From Fragilaria crotonensis (lineage: Eukaryota; Bacillariophyta; Fragilariophyceae; Fragilariales; Fragilariaceae): 64,000 bases of DNA. Below are positions 34,344 through 43,416 of this stretch, piece after piece. The stretch covers positions 1 to 64,000 of the forward strand of contig JAKSYS010000018.1 in NCBI GenBank assembly GCA_022925895.1, in the 5' to 3' direction. Within the stretch, counting starts at the first letter, position 1. Each line of letters starts with the position of its first letter. The notes beneath the pieces were generated by a model that had not been told where the DNA came from, did no database searches, and was given only the letters and a program-made list of their open reading frames with translations. Made by a program: the position numbers and the translations under genes.

Positions 34344-35978
34344 CTACATGCACCCCGTGTATCGAAGGAACGGGTCTTTTGCAAGAGATACATCGACGTA
34401 CGACTGATCTATCGTCAAAGTAATCTTGGAGGCGCCCGCTCGTTCCTTTTTCCGCCATCGATTCACAATGTAGCGATCGCCCTCGCTCACATTCTTTTCA
34501 ACGGCCCTGGACTCAGAGCCTCTCCGAAATGAACGAAAGACATTGTACTTGTCGTGAAGATCGGTCGGAGTTTGAATATCGACCGCAAACAGATCTCGAT
34601 CGTCTTCGAGAAGTTCTGTGAGAAGTTCGATGAATACATCATTCATTTCGGCAGTAGATGACTGCTTCCGAGTGTCTGGGTTAACAAAGGCAGGACCAGT
34701 TGTTCGTCCCAGCAGAACATTAGCAGACTTCAGTCTCCTCAACCAGTTTCTCACATGAATTCCGGAGTGAGTCTCATTAACACAATGAAGCAAATGTTGA
34801 CGAGTATGATCTTCTCCCTTGACTTGGCCAAGCAACGGGATGATCACGTGCAACGGGCTCCTCTCGCCGTATTGAATGAGACCTGGCATATCCACCATCA
34901 AACCCTCGGGACTCCGCAGCGAGACCACATAGCAGAAACAGGCTCCTGCCATGACCAGGCTCAGGCGATCGTTGACATCAACGCTGGTTCGAATTTTGGA
35001 TTCCACCAATCGGAGTAACTTTACCATGATAGGATTGCTTATGGCTCTATTGGGACGCCAGTCCTGACCCATTCGTTTCCGGCATCCCAACGTGAACCTC
35101 TGGAACCATAACGAACCGCACACTTCAGTTGAGAAACGGTCATAACCACTTCCTTTTGAATCCGACAAATTCATAGTGTTTACATTAGCCGTCCTGCCTC
35201 CTCGACTCTGATTTGAGTGAGTGGATTTAAACTTTCGGATTGTATCCCATTGAGTGTATCCCTCGTTGTGCCTCCCTGGTTGCAATGATTTTGCAACCAT
35301 TAGGATTGCAACCTTGTACCCGCAATGATCGAACGACGGTAATGGACCAGGAGGGTCGTAAGGTGGATCGAAACCCAAGGACAAAGACAAGTTGATCATC
35401 TCACGAAAACGGTTTGAATTCGAAACCACCGTTTGTCGAGCTCGACTCCAAAAGGCATCCAAAATCACTCGACGAGTGCAACCCATGAGTCGAACATCTT
35501 TGATATCATCCGGGTTTTGCATGCGGCCCGTGACCTTGATGAACACACAAAAATCACACTCGAAAGACACCATCAGGTCATCACCATCCCTCGCCTCCGA
35601 ATACTTTCTTACGTCGCTGGGTTTTGATTTCCAACCAGCCAGAAGCCGGTTTTCGTCTCCCTCTGCAACGTATAAGTTTTCTTCATCAGAGGTAAAGAAA
35701 TCAGGACAGTTTTCCGAAGTATAACATCTTCCGCACCACATTCTCTGGCATACTTCCAAGCCGGTGACATTTGATCCAAAATTCGCGCAAAAGATTCCCC
35801 GCGTCCATGTCTTTCGTTTTGAGCACTTTTCGCAGTTCGCTTCCCACCTGGTACATCTTTGGGGTACCTCTGAGTTGCCAGGGTTTAGTCCTGAGGAAAG
35901 GGAACATAATGGCGATGAGAACAGGTTCATGCATATCGCAATCCCAATAGGAATGACCAGCCGGCACCTCAAACACAA
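34344..35978 (-). CDS. YR retrotransposon tyrosine recombinase
   Basis: The C-terminal 350 residues resemble DIRS-type phage-integrase-like recombinases. I see the first Arg in VVSLRSPEGLM, a box-II-like RSFRRGSESRA with the second Arg (the usual His is replaced), NRWRKKERAG, and the candidate nucleophile Tyr in DQSYVDV near the C-terminus. It would integrate the circular cDNA. The frame overlaps the RNase H frame by 278 nt (35701-35978); the true start is uncertain because the listed first codon is not necessarily ATG. The N-terminal part has a Cys-rich segment (CEKCSK, CGRCYTSENC). The frame is intact, so this module could be active. Confidence 0.75.
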   Translation of the reverse strand: MCLRCRLVIPIGIAICMNLFSSPLCSLSSGLNPGNSEVPQRCTRWEANCEKCSKRKTWTRGIFCANFGSNVTGLEVCQRMWCGRCYTSENCPDFFTSDEENLYVAEGDENRLLAGWKSKPSDVRKYSEARDGDDLMVSFECDFCVFIKVTGRMQNPDDIKDVRLMGCTRRVILDAFWSRARQTVVSNSNRFREMINLSLSLGFDPPYDPPGPLPSFDHCGYKVAILMVAKSLQPGRHNEGYTQWDTIRKFKSTHSNQSRGGRTANVNTMNLSDSKGSGYDRFSTEVCGSLWFQRFTLGCRKRMGQDWRPNRAISNPIMVKLLRLVESKIRTSVDVNDRLSLVMAGACFCYVVSLRSPEGLMVDMPGLIQYGERSPLHVIIPLLGQVKGEDHTRQHLLHCVNETHSGIHVRNWLRRLKSANVLLGRTTGPAFVNPDTRKQSSTAEMNDVFIELLTELLEDDRDLFAVDIQTPTDLHDKYNVFRSFRRGSESRAVEKNVSEGDRYIVNRWRKKERAGASKITLTIDQSYVDVSLAKDPFLRYTGCM

Positions 35979-37476
35979 AGTCTGCAGCCTTAAACACTTG
36001 TTTCATCCACAAGGGTGAGCAGAGCCTCGGAACTACAAACACATGGGTTGAAGTTTGTCGTCTTATCCTCGCCTTTCTCAACTCCGCAATTGCAATGTCA
36101 GCAGCAAAAGGGGGTGGGGTCCACAAGTAAATTCTTCCTTCTTTCAAAGCTGGACGATGAAACCCGTCCCACCCAGACTTCCATTCCCCGATGTCGTGAG
36201 CGACATCGAACCAGTCTCGGGGTTCGAGACATATAATGGACGGGGACGACCAGCTTATAATCCAATTCATTAAAAGCGGGGATCGATTCACTGCGGATGC
36301 GTGGATGGGTATGAAGGACTTCATCGGATTTCCAGCCATGATTCCGTCCCCCAAGAAGCCTCTCGACACACCATCTGTCCCTTGAGCAATCATTCTCGTC
36401 CCAGAAACGTGAAAGATGTGTAATCGAACACCGTGTGTCGATGTCAGACCACGCAGACGAATTACCAAGTGCAGGAGTTTAATCGACGAGGAAGTGCCCT
36501 TTACAGAGCATGATTCAACCGTTGAATTGTCGGTGAACATGAAGACTTCAGAGTTCCCTAGATTTCCTGACTTTGCCTCATCCTCGAGAGAATCCACAAT
36601 GTTAGTAAATTCTCTCCAGTTTGAAGACTGTCCACTATCGTCGGAGCCCCATACTCCAACTCGAAAATTGAAGCCAGCCCCACACGTGAACGTTGCTCCC
36701 AAACCAGTCCCGGAGGCGTCCCCAAATCCATAAATCAAACTAACGATATCCTTCGACCGTAGCTTGACTTCCGGGACGACCTTCGTATCGAACATGGCGG
36801 TTAGGGCTCGGAGGTCGTCACCTAGACGAGTAGAGGCAGTGACTTCGACGGGGCATCCACGATCCAGAACAGAGTTTACTTCGTTGTTAAACTCAGGTTC
36901 AGTTATGGAACCATTTTCCATCTGTGCGACAAGACATTTCATCCATATCTTGTCGTCCATTTTCCAGTCATCGGGATCACGTTTTCCTCGCCATGAGTTC
37001 AAAGTCAAGTAGAATCCTTTTAGGAACGGAGTCATGTCGTCAAACGTCATGGTCAAGTGATTCAAGAACCCGGTCTGTCTCTCCAATTCTTTTCGATTGA
37101 TAAGAGGTCTCTCTAACGGGTGTTCCCGGATCAGCGAATACAAATTTTCAATGATCAATTTCCCCTTCATCCACTTTTCCTGCGACACTGACTTGGTGAT
37201 GTCATGCTTAGTGATCTTGAAGATTGTCCCCGTCCATGCCCCGGCTTGATCCTGTGAAGGTGGTCTGAATTTCCTAGGAGCATCCTGGATACCGAGATAC
37301 TGCATTCGACTCGTGAACTGTCTGTGCACCCGATGACAATGTTCCTTTGAGGCCCCCACTATTCTAACATCATCGACAAAAGTTATAATGTCTCCTGACA
37401 TCCTTCCAGCTTTTGAATTCCATTTCATCAGTTTCGGTTTGGTGGTGTCGTACGAGTCCATCCCAGGTAAGTTCAT
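35701..37476 (-). CDS. YR retrotransposon RT C-half and RNase H
   Basis: It starts inside the RT domain (MNLPGMDSYD), just where the upstream RT frame stops. The catalytic motif is FVDDVRIVG (YxDD box with Phe). The RNase H domain follows: FGDASGTGLGATF, an EFTNIV Glu, MFTDNSTVES and GTDGVSRG supply the acidic residues typical of DIRS/Ngaro RNase H. It is in a different frame from both neighbours (upstream RT half and recombinase). The junction with the upstream frame needs a -1 shift at 37494-37496. Confidence 0.85.
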   Translation of the reverse strand: MNLPGMDSYDTTKPKLMKWNSKAGRMSGDIITFVDDVRIVGASKEHCHRVHRQFTSRMQYLGIQDAPRKFRPPSQDQAGAWTGTIFKITKHDITKSVSQEKWMKGKLIIENLYSLIREHPLERPLINRKELERQTGFLNHLTMTFDDMTPFLKGFYLTLNSWRGKRDPDDWKMDDKIWMKCLVAQMENGSITEPEFNNEVNSVLDRGCPVEVTASTRLGDDLRALTAMFDTKVVPEVKLRSKDIVSLIYGFGDASGTGLGATFTCGAGFNFRVGVWGSDDSGQSSNWREFTNIVDSLEDEAKSGNLGNSEVFMFTDNSTVESCSVKGTSSSIKLLHLVIRLRGLTSTHGVRLHIFHVSGTRMIAQGTDGVSRGFLGDGIMAGNPMKSFIPIHASAVNRSPLLMNWIISWSSPSIICLEPRDWFDVAHDIGEWKSGWDGFHRPALKEGRIYLWTPPPFAADIAIAELRKARIRRQTSTHVFVVPRLCSPLWMKQVFKAADFVFEVPAGHSYWDCDMHEPVLIAIMFPFLRTKPWQLRGTPKMYQVGSELRKVLKTKDMDAGNLLREFWIKCHRLGSMPENVVRKMLYFGKLS

Positions 37477-39653
37477 AATGACTTTGTCAAACCAAACGGA
37501 TTAGACACATCCCGAAGATTTCCTTTTGCAAATTCCTCTGCCCAATAATAGAATCTGACAGCGTTGTAGGGGCTGGGTCTCATTCCCATAAACAGTCGAC
37601 TCCATCGCAAACCCACAAACTTCAGATCTACATTCTTAGATGCGACCAACGAGACAGGTAGGAAAGGTGCGAGTGATGACGTGTTGACACCAGCATGTTT
37701 TCTTATTCTTTCGTCAGAGAAAAAGTTGTGAAAGAATTCGCCGAAGTCAACATCAGCCATCCACGAGTCGAACGATAGTAGCTCCGATGCATTGCGCGAC
37801 GTCGGCAAGAAGAAATTTGGGCTCCATAGCACTTCATTCAGTCCACATGAGGTGCCGTCAAAAACGACTCGAATATCGGTGTCACCTTTAGGGACAGCAA
37901 AGTAATGCAAAAACGTCTGAACGTGATCCACTTCAAGATATGACTTGGAGATCATGGATTCAATTTTTGAAGACACTAGACACCGAGTGTCGGTATCAAA
38001 ACGAGGAAGCTTGACACCTCGTTGAGAACGTGGGAGACAACCTTGGACAAAAATATGCATGCCGTCGCGTGCAGCCCGGAGTTGTTCCTCTCCGTTCCAT
38101 CGCCAGAATAGGGGTGAAGACCCTGTTGTCCACTCCCACCACGTGGACCTCAGGATCTGACCAATAACTTTGAGACCGCGTACAACGTCTTTTTGGAGAT
38201 CCTTCCGTTCGTTCGATACCAATCCTTCAACTAATTCCTCCTTCACATCCTCCTCCTTTATCCCCCCCTTTATGTCCCCCTCGATGACCCTCGATCCCGA
38301 CAAGCAACCGCGCTTGCGGGGGGGCATCGAACGGACCGCGAGAGAGCGTTTATCCATAGACAACGCATTAGTTCGCCATGTACTGCCATAGTGAGCCTTC
38401 AGATACTGAAATAACGAACGGCAGACATTGAATCGCCACCTCCGCATTGCGAAACGCTCCAATATTCCGATGGTGTCAATAGAACATGGGAATAAAAGTT
38501 GGATCCGACGATTCCAGGGTCTGAAGTCGATGGGAGCATTGTCAGACTTGACCGCCTTATCAGAAATCTCAGCATCCGCCCACGATCCTGGAAGCCATTT
38601 GCCAACGGACTCCACCCAAACCACGTCTTCCACCATCTCATGTGAACTGTCAGACGAGATCGACAGCTTGAGGCGTCGTTTCGCGGGAGGTGATTGTATG
38701 CAGGAGGATCCAGACACGTAATCGATGACGGATCGAAACATTTGAAGAGGCACGATGTCTCGGAGGAAACGATCGTCCCAAGGCACATAGTCAGGCAGAT
38801 CGAAACATGACGATAATTCAAGATCCGACAGAATTCGAAGACCCCAACCCGTCCTGGACATGTAGGTAGGGTATAGCACAGGTCGTCGCGGGAAAGACAA
38901 GGAAAGCAAATTGCTTAACTTGTAGTGATCTTCGTCCGTGTCGGGATCGCATGCCTTGGGGCGGATAGAGTATTTCACCACATGCGCAAGGGATCGGTGA
39001 ACATCCTTTTCCAGCTGGATTCGAGGCGACCGATGGTCGATCCCGAAAGTACCCCGTGCCTCGGTCACTCCTCCGACGTTTCGATGGAGAACCTTTGTCC
39101 ATAGAATGTTTTCCGTATCAGATGGCGTTCGTCGAGACGTCTTAGACATCCAATAAACGTTAGAACCGTTCGGAGACAAAGAGACCATGTCAATGAAGTC
39201 CCGTCCGCCACTTATCAACATAAAGTCCGGTGATACTTTAGTAGACTGGATTGTGGCCAGCCTGGAAGACAAAAGACGAAACAGACACGGGTGATCCCGA
39301 CGCAGGCGGATTTCATCCTGGAGAGTGATGTAAATCTTATTCCAAGAATTTGGGCGGATAGACCAAAGCCAAACAGGGTCAGACTCGAACAGAACTCCAC
39401 AAGTCAACGGGGAGGTCATGTCGCGGTAACCCCGTTTGACTTGTAAATCCTCAACCGGTAATGAAACCTCAGTGGACTCGACGGAGAGTTTGGCTTCGAC
39501 ACATTGGAGAGTCGGATCAGGAGAGCAGAAAGGGACGTCGTGACGAGTAACATTGTTAACACGAGAGGTGACAGATAAACTGTCGCATCCTAGTTTAACT
39601 CCACGCCTTTCACAGGATGGAACCTCTTCCGATGATGGAAGGGTTCCATTTTG
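37473..39653 (-). CDS. YR retrotransposon pol N-part (RT N-half), readthrough frame
   Basis: The frame follows ORF1 without a shift; only TGA (39656-39654) separates them, and the next 78 codons to ATG 39419 are open. The RT core begins about residue 560: FAVPKGDTDIRVVFDGTSCG, then motif A as MADVDFGEFFHNFF, and MGMRPSPYNAVRFYYWAEE. The stop TGA at 37475-37473 overlaps the ATG of the next frame. If the stop is bypassed, ORF1 and RT make one polyprotein; otherwise translation starts at ATG 39419, leaving 649 codons. Confidence 0.8.
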   Translation of the reverse strand, partial: QNGTLPSSEEVPSCERRGVKLGCDSLSVTSRVNNVTRHDVPFCSPDPTLQCVEAKLSVESTEVSLPVEDLQVKRGYRDMTSPLTCGVLFESDPVWLWSIRPNSWNKIYITLQDEIRLRRDHPCLFRLLSSRLATIQSTKVSPDFMLISGGRDFIDMVSLSPNGSNVYWMSKTSRRTPSDTENILWTKVLHRNVGGVTEARGTFGIDHRSPRIQLEKDVHRSLAHVVKYSIRPKACDPDTDEDHYKLSNLLSLSFPRRPVLYPTYMSRTGWGLRILSDLELSSCFDLPDYVPWDDRFLRDIVPLQMFRSVIDYVSGSSCIQSPPAKRRLKLSISSDSSHEMVEDVVWVESVGKWLPGSWADAEISDKAVKSDNAPIDFRPWNRRIQLLFPCSIDTIGILERFAMRRWRFNVCRSLFQYLKAHYGSTWRTNALSMDKRSLAVRSMPPRKRGCLSGSRVIEGDIKGGIKEEDVKEELVEGLVSNERKDLQKDVVRGLKVIGQILRSTWWEWTTGSSPLFWRWNGEEQLRAARDGMHIFVQGCLPRSQRGVKLPRFDTDTRCLVSSKIESMISKSYLEVDHVQTFLHYFAVPKGDTDIRVVFDGTSCGLNEVLWSPNFFLPTSRNASELLSFDSWMADVDFGEFFHNFFSDERIRKHAGVNTSSLAPFLPVSLVASKNVDLKFVGLRWSRLFMGMRPSPYNAVRFYYWAEEFAKGNLRDVSNPFGLTKSL

Positions 39654-41909
39654 TCACTTTTTCTCAAGATTCTTGACCTTCGCCGAAAGAGTCTCCAGCT
39701 GCTTTAGGATGTCAGAAAATCGCGAGGATGCGGCATCTGCCTTCTTTCCAGCATTTTTGGACTCCACCGTTGCCGCCTTGGCCTCCTCACTGGCCGTGTT
39801 TGACTTGGATTTGAGTTCCTTCATTGCCGTTTTCATTTCCTCCAATGAACTAGACAGTTTTTCCACCTTTTCCGATCCCGAATTTGTTGCCAAAAACTTC
39901 ACATATTCGGTCGACACGGACGGATGGTTCTCAAACTTGTGAGCCACGTACGATGCCATGATGTCATGAGTTTTGAACGCAGCAAACAAAACCTGCGCAC
40001 AATTTGCAGGAGTGTTACGGGTCTTGAGGGACTGCGCGATGTTATCCTTTGGGCTATACAAATCAGCAAGAATGCGATCCAAGACTTGAGTTGTTAGCGA
40101 CCACGCCTGCTCAGTAGTAAACTTCGAGAAGTTAAACAAACGCTTGTAGATGGCTTCGATACATCCAAACAGTTGATTCAGAAACGAAACAGTAGCCGTC
40201 AAACACTTAGACGCAATCCAGTGAGCGGTGGATTCGGCTTCAAACGTGTTGCCAATCTGATCTGAAATAGAATCCTCTAGGAGATTCATCTTTTCGATCA
40301 CGTAATCCTTCACTCCATCTCCGCCAGGATTCCATGCCGCGTAGGTATCAATAACGTTTAACCGAGACTTGTTACGAACCGACACAATCGTTGGTCTGCC
40401 TTTGTGAAAAACTCTTGGTCGAGCAAACTTTAACGCATTCAACGCTGCCGCTTCCGATCCTGAGGCAATCTTCATCTTGAATTGGAGATCCATTCCCTTT
40501 AGCAAACCCCCTCCGCCATCCGGTTCGTCTTCACCGTAGATTCGATCCAGCATCAACAAGGGATCCATTATCAAGCCATAATGGTGACCGGATAAATGTT
40601 TCTCAACCCACGCGGTGCAATCCGAAAGATCCGATATCCCAAGACCTCCAAACTTCACATGGGTATTCTGCTTTGACGTCTGAAGTGTCTTAACATCTTC
40701 GGTGAGCTTCGACAAGATGGACATAACGGAATCCTCGGGCGCATCAGAACCGCTCATGGTCTTGTTCGGAGAGACGACCGCCACGGAGGGTGGAGCAATT
40801 CGATCTCGACTAGAGGAAGAGGAATGATCAGCTTCCTCCGTATTGATGTAGTCCATCAATTCATCGGTAGCTTCATCTGCTGGGGAAGATTCAGGTGTAG
40901 AAAACCTGACACTTTGCTCCGCACGAACAATAACCATATCAGTTTTTATTTCCTGAACGGACTCGTTCACAGCCTGAACCCTTGACAGAAGTAGCTTTAC
41001 AGCTCTGACCACTTTCTCGGTCTTGGATGCAATTTCGACATCGGCAGAGGTCAAGGATGCCATGGATTCCTGCATTGGTTTGATGATCCGCTCTTGAAGC
41101 GAATTCATATCCTCCGCTACCTTAGCCAGGTCATCTGCAATAAAGGCAGTTGACCCCCATAGGGTAGGGGCAGTGAACCGTTCTCCGATGTCAACGGAAG
41201 AACCAATGCGAGACTTCAACGTTTGCATCATTCCTATCATGACCTCCAGATTGTCTTCCAAAGTGCATAATCGATCGTGATGAATGGAAGTGGACTCTTC
41301 AAGGGCAAAACCCATTCCCTCCATGTAAGTCTCGATTTTGGAGACCGTGGTAGATAGCACGCCCTTCTTTACTCCCTGCTCGATAAGAGTTTCGAGCTCC
41401 TCGAGATCTTGGGGAAACGTGCGTTCGTACCTTGGGTTTTTCCAACCCGGGAGGTCACCTTCGAATTCCTCTCCAGCGAAAGAATCCTTCTTCCTTTTTC
41501 CCGGTGTGCGCAGGAGTGACGACTCGATGAGAAAGTCAGATTCAGTTTGAATTTCCTCTGCCGATGTGAGCGCTTCAACCGTTCCATCAATGGCTTGGAA
41601 TTCCGTAGACCAATCAGTTATCGAGAGGTACTTGGAATCCCAATCGGTCATTACTTCAACCGGTATCTTATCAGTTGATAACTTGGGCTCGCTGAAGACG
41701 GACCCAGGAATGTTCCGACGAATGAAAACATAAGACTCATCAATTCCAACAAAGGACATTTTGATACTTGCATGAGACTTCACAGGACAATTCTTCTTAA
41801 TGCAGAACGCAACACCATGATTTCCAATCACCCCAAAACAGTATGACAAATCGGAACAATCAATCCCGATGACAGAAAACAATTTTGGTGGCACAGTACC
41901 TTCAGTCAT
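39654..41909 (-). CDS. YR retrotransposon ORF1 (Gag-like)
   Basis: A frame of 751 codons from ATG 41909 encodes a charged protein with long helical stretches (MQTLKSRIGSS, MNSLQERIIKPMQESM, VKLLLSRVQAVNESVQEIK) and a C-terminal coiled coil (SDILKQLETLSAKVKNLEKK). This suits a structural or Gag-like role. A better start may be ATG 42057, which reads MSSSDSVLDDILAAAESL and would join this frame if the C11 run at 41920-41930 had one base more or fewer. The stop is TGA followed by CAA. Confidence 0.75.
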   Translation of the reverse strand: MTEGTVPPKLFSVIGIDCSDLSYCFGVIGNHGVAFCIKKNCPVKSHASIKMSFVGIDESYVFIRRNIPGSVFSEPKLSTDKIPVEVMTDWDSKYLSITDWSTEFQAIDGTVEALTSAEEIQTESDFLIESSLLRTPGKRKKDSFAGEEFEGDLPGWKNPRYERTFPQDLEELETLIEQGVKKGVLSTTVSKIETYMEGMGFALEESTSIHHDRLCTLEDNLEVMIGMMQTLKSRIGSSVDIGERFTAPTLWGSTAFIADDLAKVAEDMNSLQERIIKPMQESMASLTSADVEIASKTEKVVRAVKLLLSRVQAVNESVQEIKTDMVIVRAEQSVRFSTPESSPADEATDELMDYINTEEADHSSSSSRDRIAPPSVAVVSPNKTMSGSDAPEDSVMSILSKLTEDVKTLQTSKQNTHVKFGGLGISDLSDCTAWVEKHLSGHHYGLIMDPLLMLDRIYGEDEPDGGGGLLKGMDLQFKMKIASGSEAAALNALKFARPRVFHKGRPTIVSVRNKSRLNVIDTYAAWNPGGDGVKDYVIEKMNLLEDSISDQIGNTFEAESTAHWIASKCLTATVSFLNQLFGCIEAIYKRLFNFSKFTTEQAWSLTTQVLDRILADLYSPKDNIAQSLKTRNTPANCAQVLFAAFKTHDIMASYVAHKFENHPSVSTEYVKFLATNSGSEKVEKLSSSLEEMKTAMKELKSKSNTASEEAKAATVESKNAGKKADAASSRFSDILKQLETLSAKVKNLEKK

Positions 41910-42073
41910 TCTGATATCACCCCCCCCCCCGACGTGTGGAGACACGACCAACAGGAGAAAGAACCGCACCCGGCGAGCGAGCCGAAGGCAACTCAGAGAC
42001 CGTCAAAGACTCCGCAGCCGCAAGAATATCATCAAGAACAGAATCAGACGAGGACATGATAAGGAAGAACAAA

Positions 42074-42536
42074 AAAGAAAAATCTTGAAGGAAAGGCAGA
42101 TGAAATCAATGGATGTACGGTCCAAGGGTATAAATCTGACAAACCAAAACGTGAGGTTTAGGAAGAGAGTGAACCTGGTGAAAGCTGACAGAAGGTACTG
42201 ACAGCTACCTCCAGCAACTTGAATTGAGTAACGAAATAACGAGTAACTCAATAAAGAGGTTGTACTCTTCTTAACCAGAGAACAGAGAAATTAATTGTCG
42301 TGTTCTAAGCTTGGAGAGACCATTCCAAATTCCACCGGAACGAAATCCACTTCGATACAGCGTACGGAATCAGGGTAGTCACTGTGAACGTGACCCATGG
42401 AAGATTCTGTACGCTTTAACGGTGACAGTGAATTAGTTCGAGGGAAATATTTGCGAGTTTAGCGTCATGTTATAGTTACCGACAGTATCAATCGACACTG
42501 TACCCGTAATCCACCTTAACCTGTAGGTACGTATAG
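42074..42536 (-). repeat. Split direct repeat A1 (463 bp)
   Basis: 5' terminus of the YR element in coding sense, matching A2 at 33231-33693. The candidate ORF1 start at 42057 lies 17 nt inside its inner edge. Confidence 0.95.
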
Positions 42537-42715
42537 CACCGCTACCACGGTACCAGGTAGCAACCTTAACACCGGTACAAGTACGCCAGTACTGGAGGAA
42601 TTGTTGTATCGTTCTCTCTCAACTCTCAATCGACTTCGCCTCTTCCCTCCAATCTCACATTCACAACCAAAAACGTTCCATCACAGCAATTCTATAGCAC
42701 CAAGGTCAATCAGCA
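42537..42715. promoter_or_regulatory. GH3 copy 2 leader
   Basis: The C/T-rich leader before CAGCATGGCG is conserved with 23230-23341 and 48660-48772. The rest of its promoter is now separated from it by the YR element. Confidence 0.5.
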
Positions 42716-43416
42716 TGGCGCCGTCTGGCTTTGTAGCCTCTCGACGTGTCGAAACGTTGCTCGATAGCATGAGTGTTGAGCAGTTGATAGGCCAAATGTC
42801 TCAAATTGACTTGAAAATGCTTCTCGATGACGATACCAGCGCTGACGCAACAGTTCGCGTCAATCTGAGCAAACTAGAGTATTACATTGGTCATCTGGGA
42901 ATTGGGTCAGTGTTGAATAACGTTGTTGGTCATCAATGGAATGCATCTCAATTTCGTTCGGCTGTTGTTGAAATGCAACGAGTTGCCAAAAAATACAATC
43001 ATCCGCCCATCATTTATGGACTCGACAGCATCCACGGTGCCAATTACATTCGAGGAGCAACCTTGACACCCCAACCAATCAATCTTGCGGCCACGTTCAA
43101 TACCACCATGGCCTATCGGGCGGGAATTCTTGCCAGTCGAGACACTCGTGCCGCCGGAATATCATGGCTCTTTTCGCCACTCTTGGGGGTGGCACTCAAT
43201 CCACGATGGAGCAGACTGTACGAAACCTTTGGAGAAGATATGCTGGTCGTCGGTCAAATGGCAAAATCTATGATTATGGGTATACAAGCAAAAGACAGCA
43301 CCAGTACCAGCAGCAGTCATGGAGACAATACCTCGCAACAACAAGGTGGCATCCCTTCCCGAGCGGCCGCATCGGGAGTCGGCGGCGACGAATTTTATTT
43401 TCGTGAAATGCCTTGA
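42716..43416 (+). pseudogene. GH3 beta-glucosidase-like, copy 2, truncated
   Basis: ATG 42716 to about 43373 reads in frame with copy 3 (MAPSGFVASRRVETLLDSM, YGLDSIHGANYIRG, SPLLGVALNPRWSRLYETFGEDM, PSRAAAS). At 43373/43374 the sequence switches to the 3' flank of the FAD monooxygenase (GGGAGTCGGCGGCGAC), giving a short foreign tail and a stop at 43416. The nucleophile region and the C-terminal domains are absent. It retains about 220 of the roughly 950 residues. Confidence 0.9.

Larger units (their letters stand above)
32642..42536 (-). mobile_element. Tyrosine-recombinase retrotransposon with split direct repeats (DIRS/PAT/Ngaro-like)
   Basis: The coding strand is minus. In element order: A1 (42536-42074), ORF1, RT-RNase H, tyrosine recombinase, B1 (34215-33694), A2 (33693-33231), a 68-bp spacer, B2 (33162-32642). 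A1 and A2 are 463 bp each, and B1 and B2 are about 521-522 bp; B1 and A2 abut exactly. This A1-ORFs-B1-A2-B2 order is the hallmark of PAT/Ngaro-type YR retrotransposons, which integrate through a circle using a tyrosine recombinase rather than a DDE integrase. It sits between CAP copy 2 and GH3 copy 2. Comparison with the spacers of copies 1 and 3 shows the empty site (GCATCGCACCG-like), and I see no long target duplication, as expected. Confidence 0.92.
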
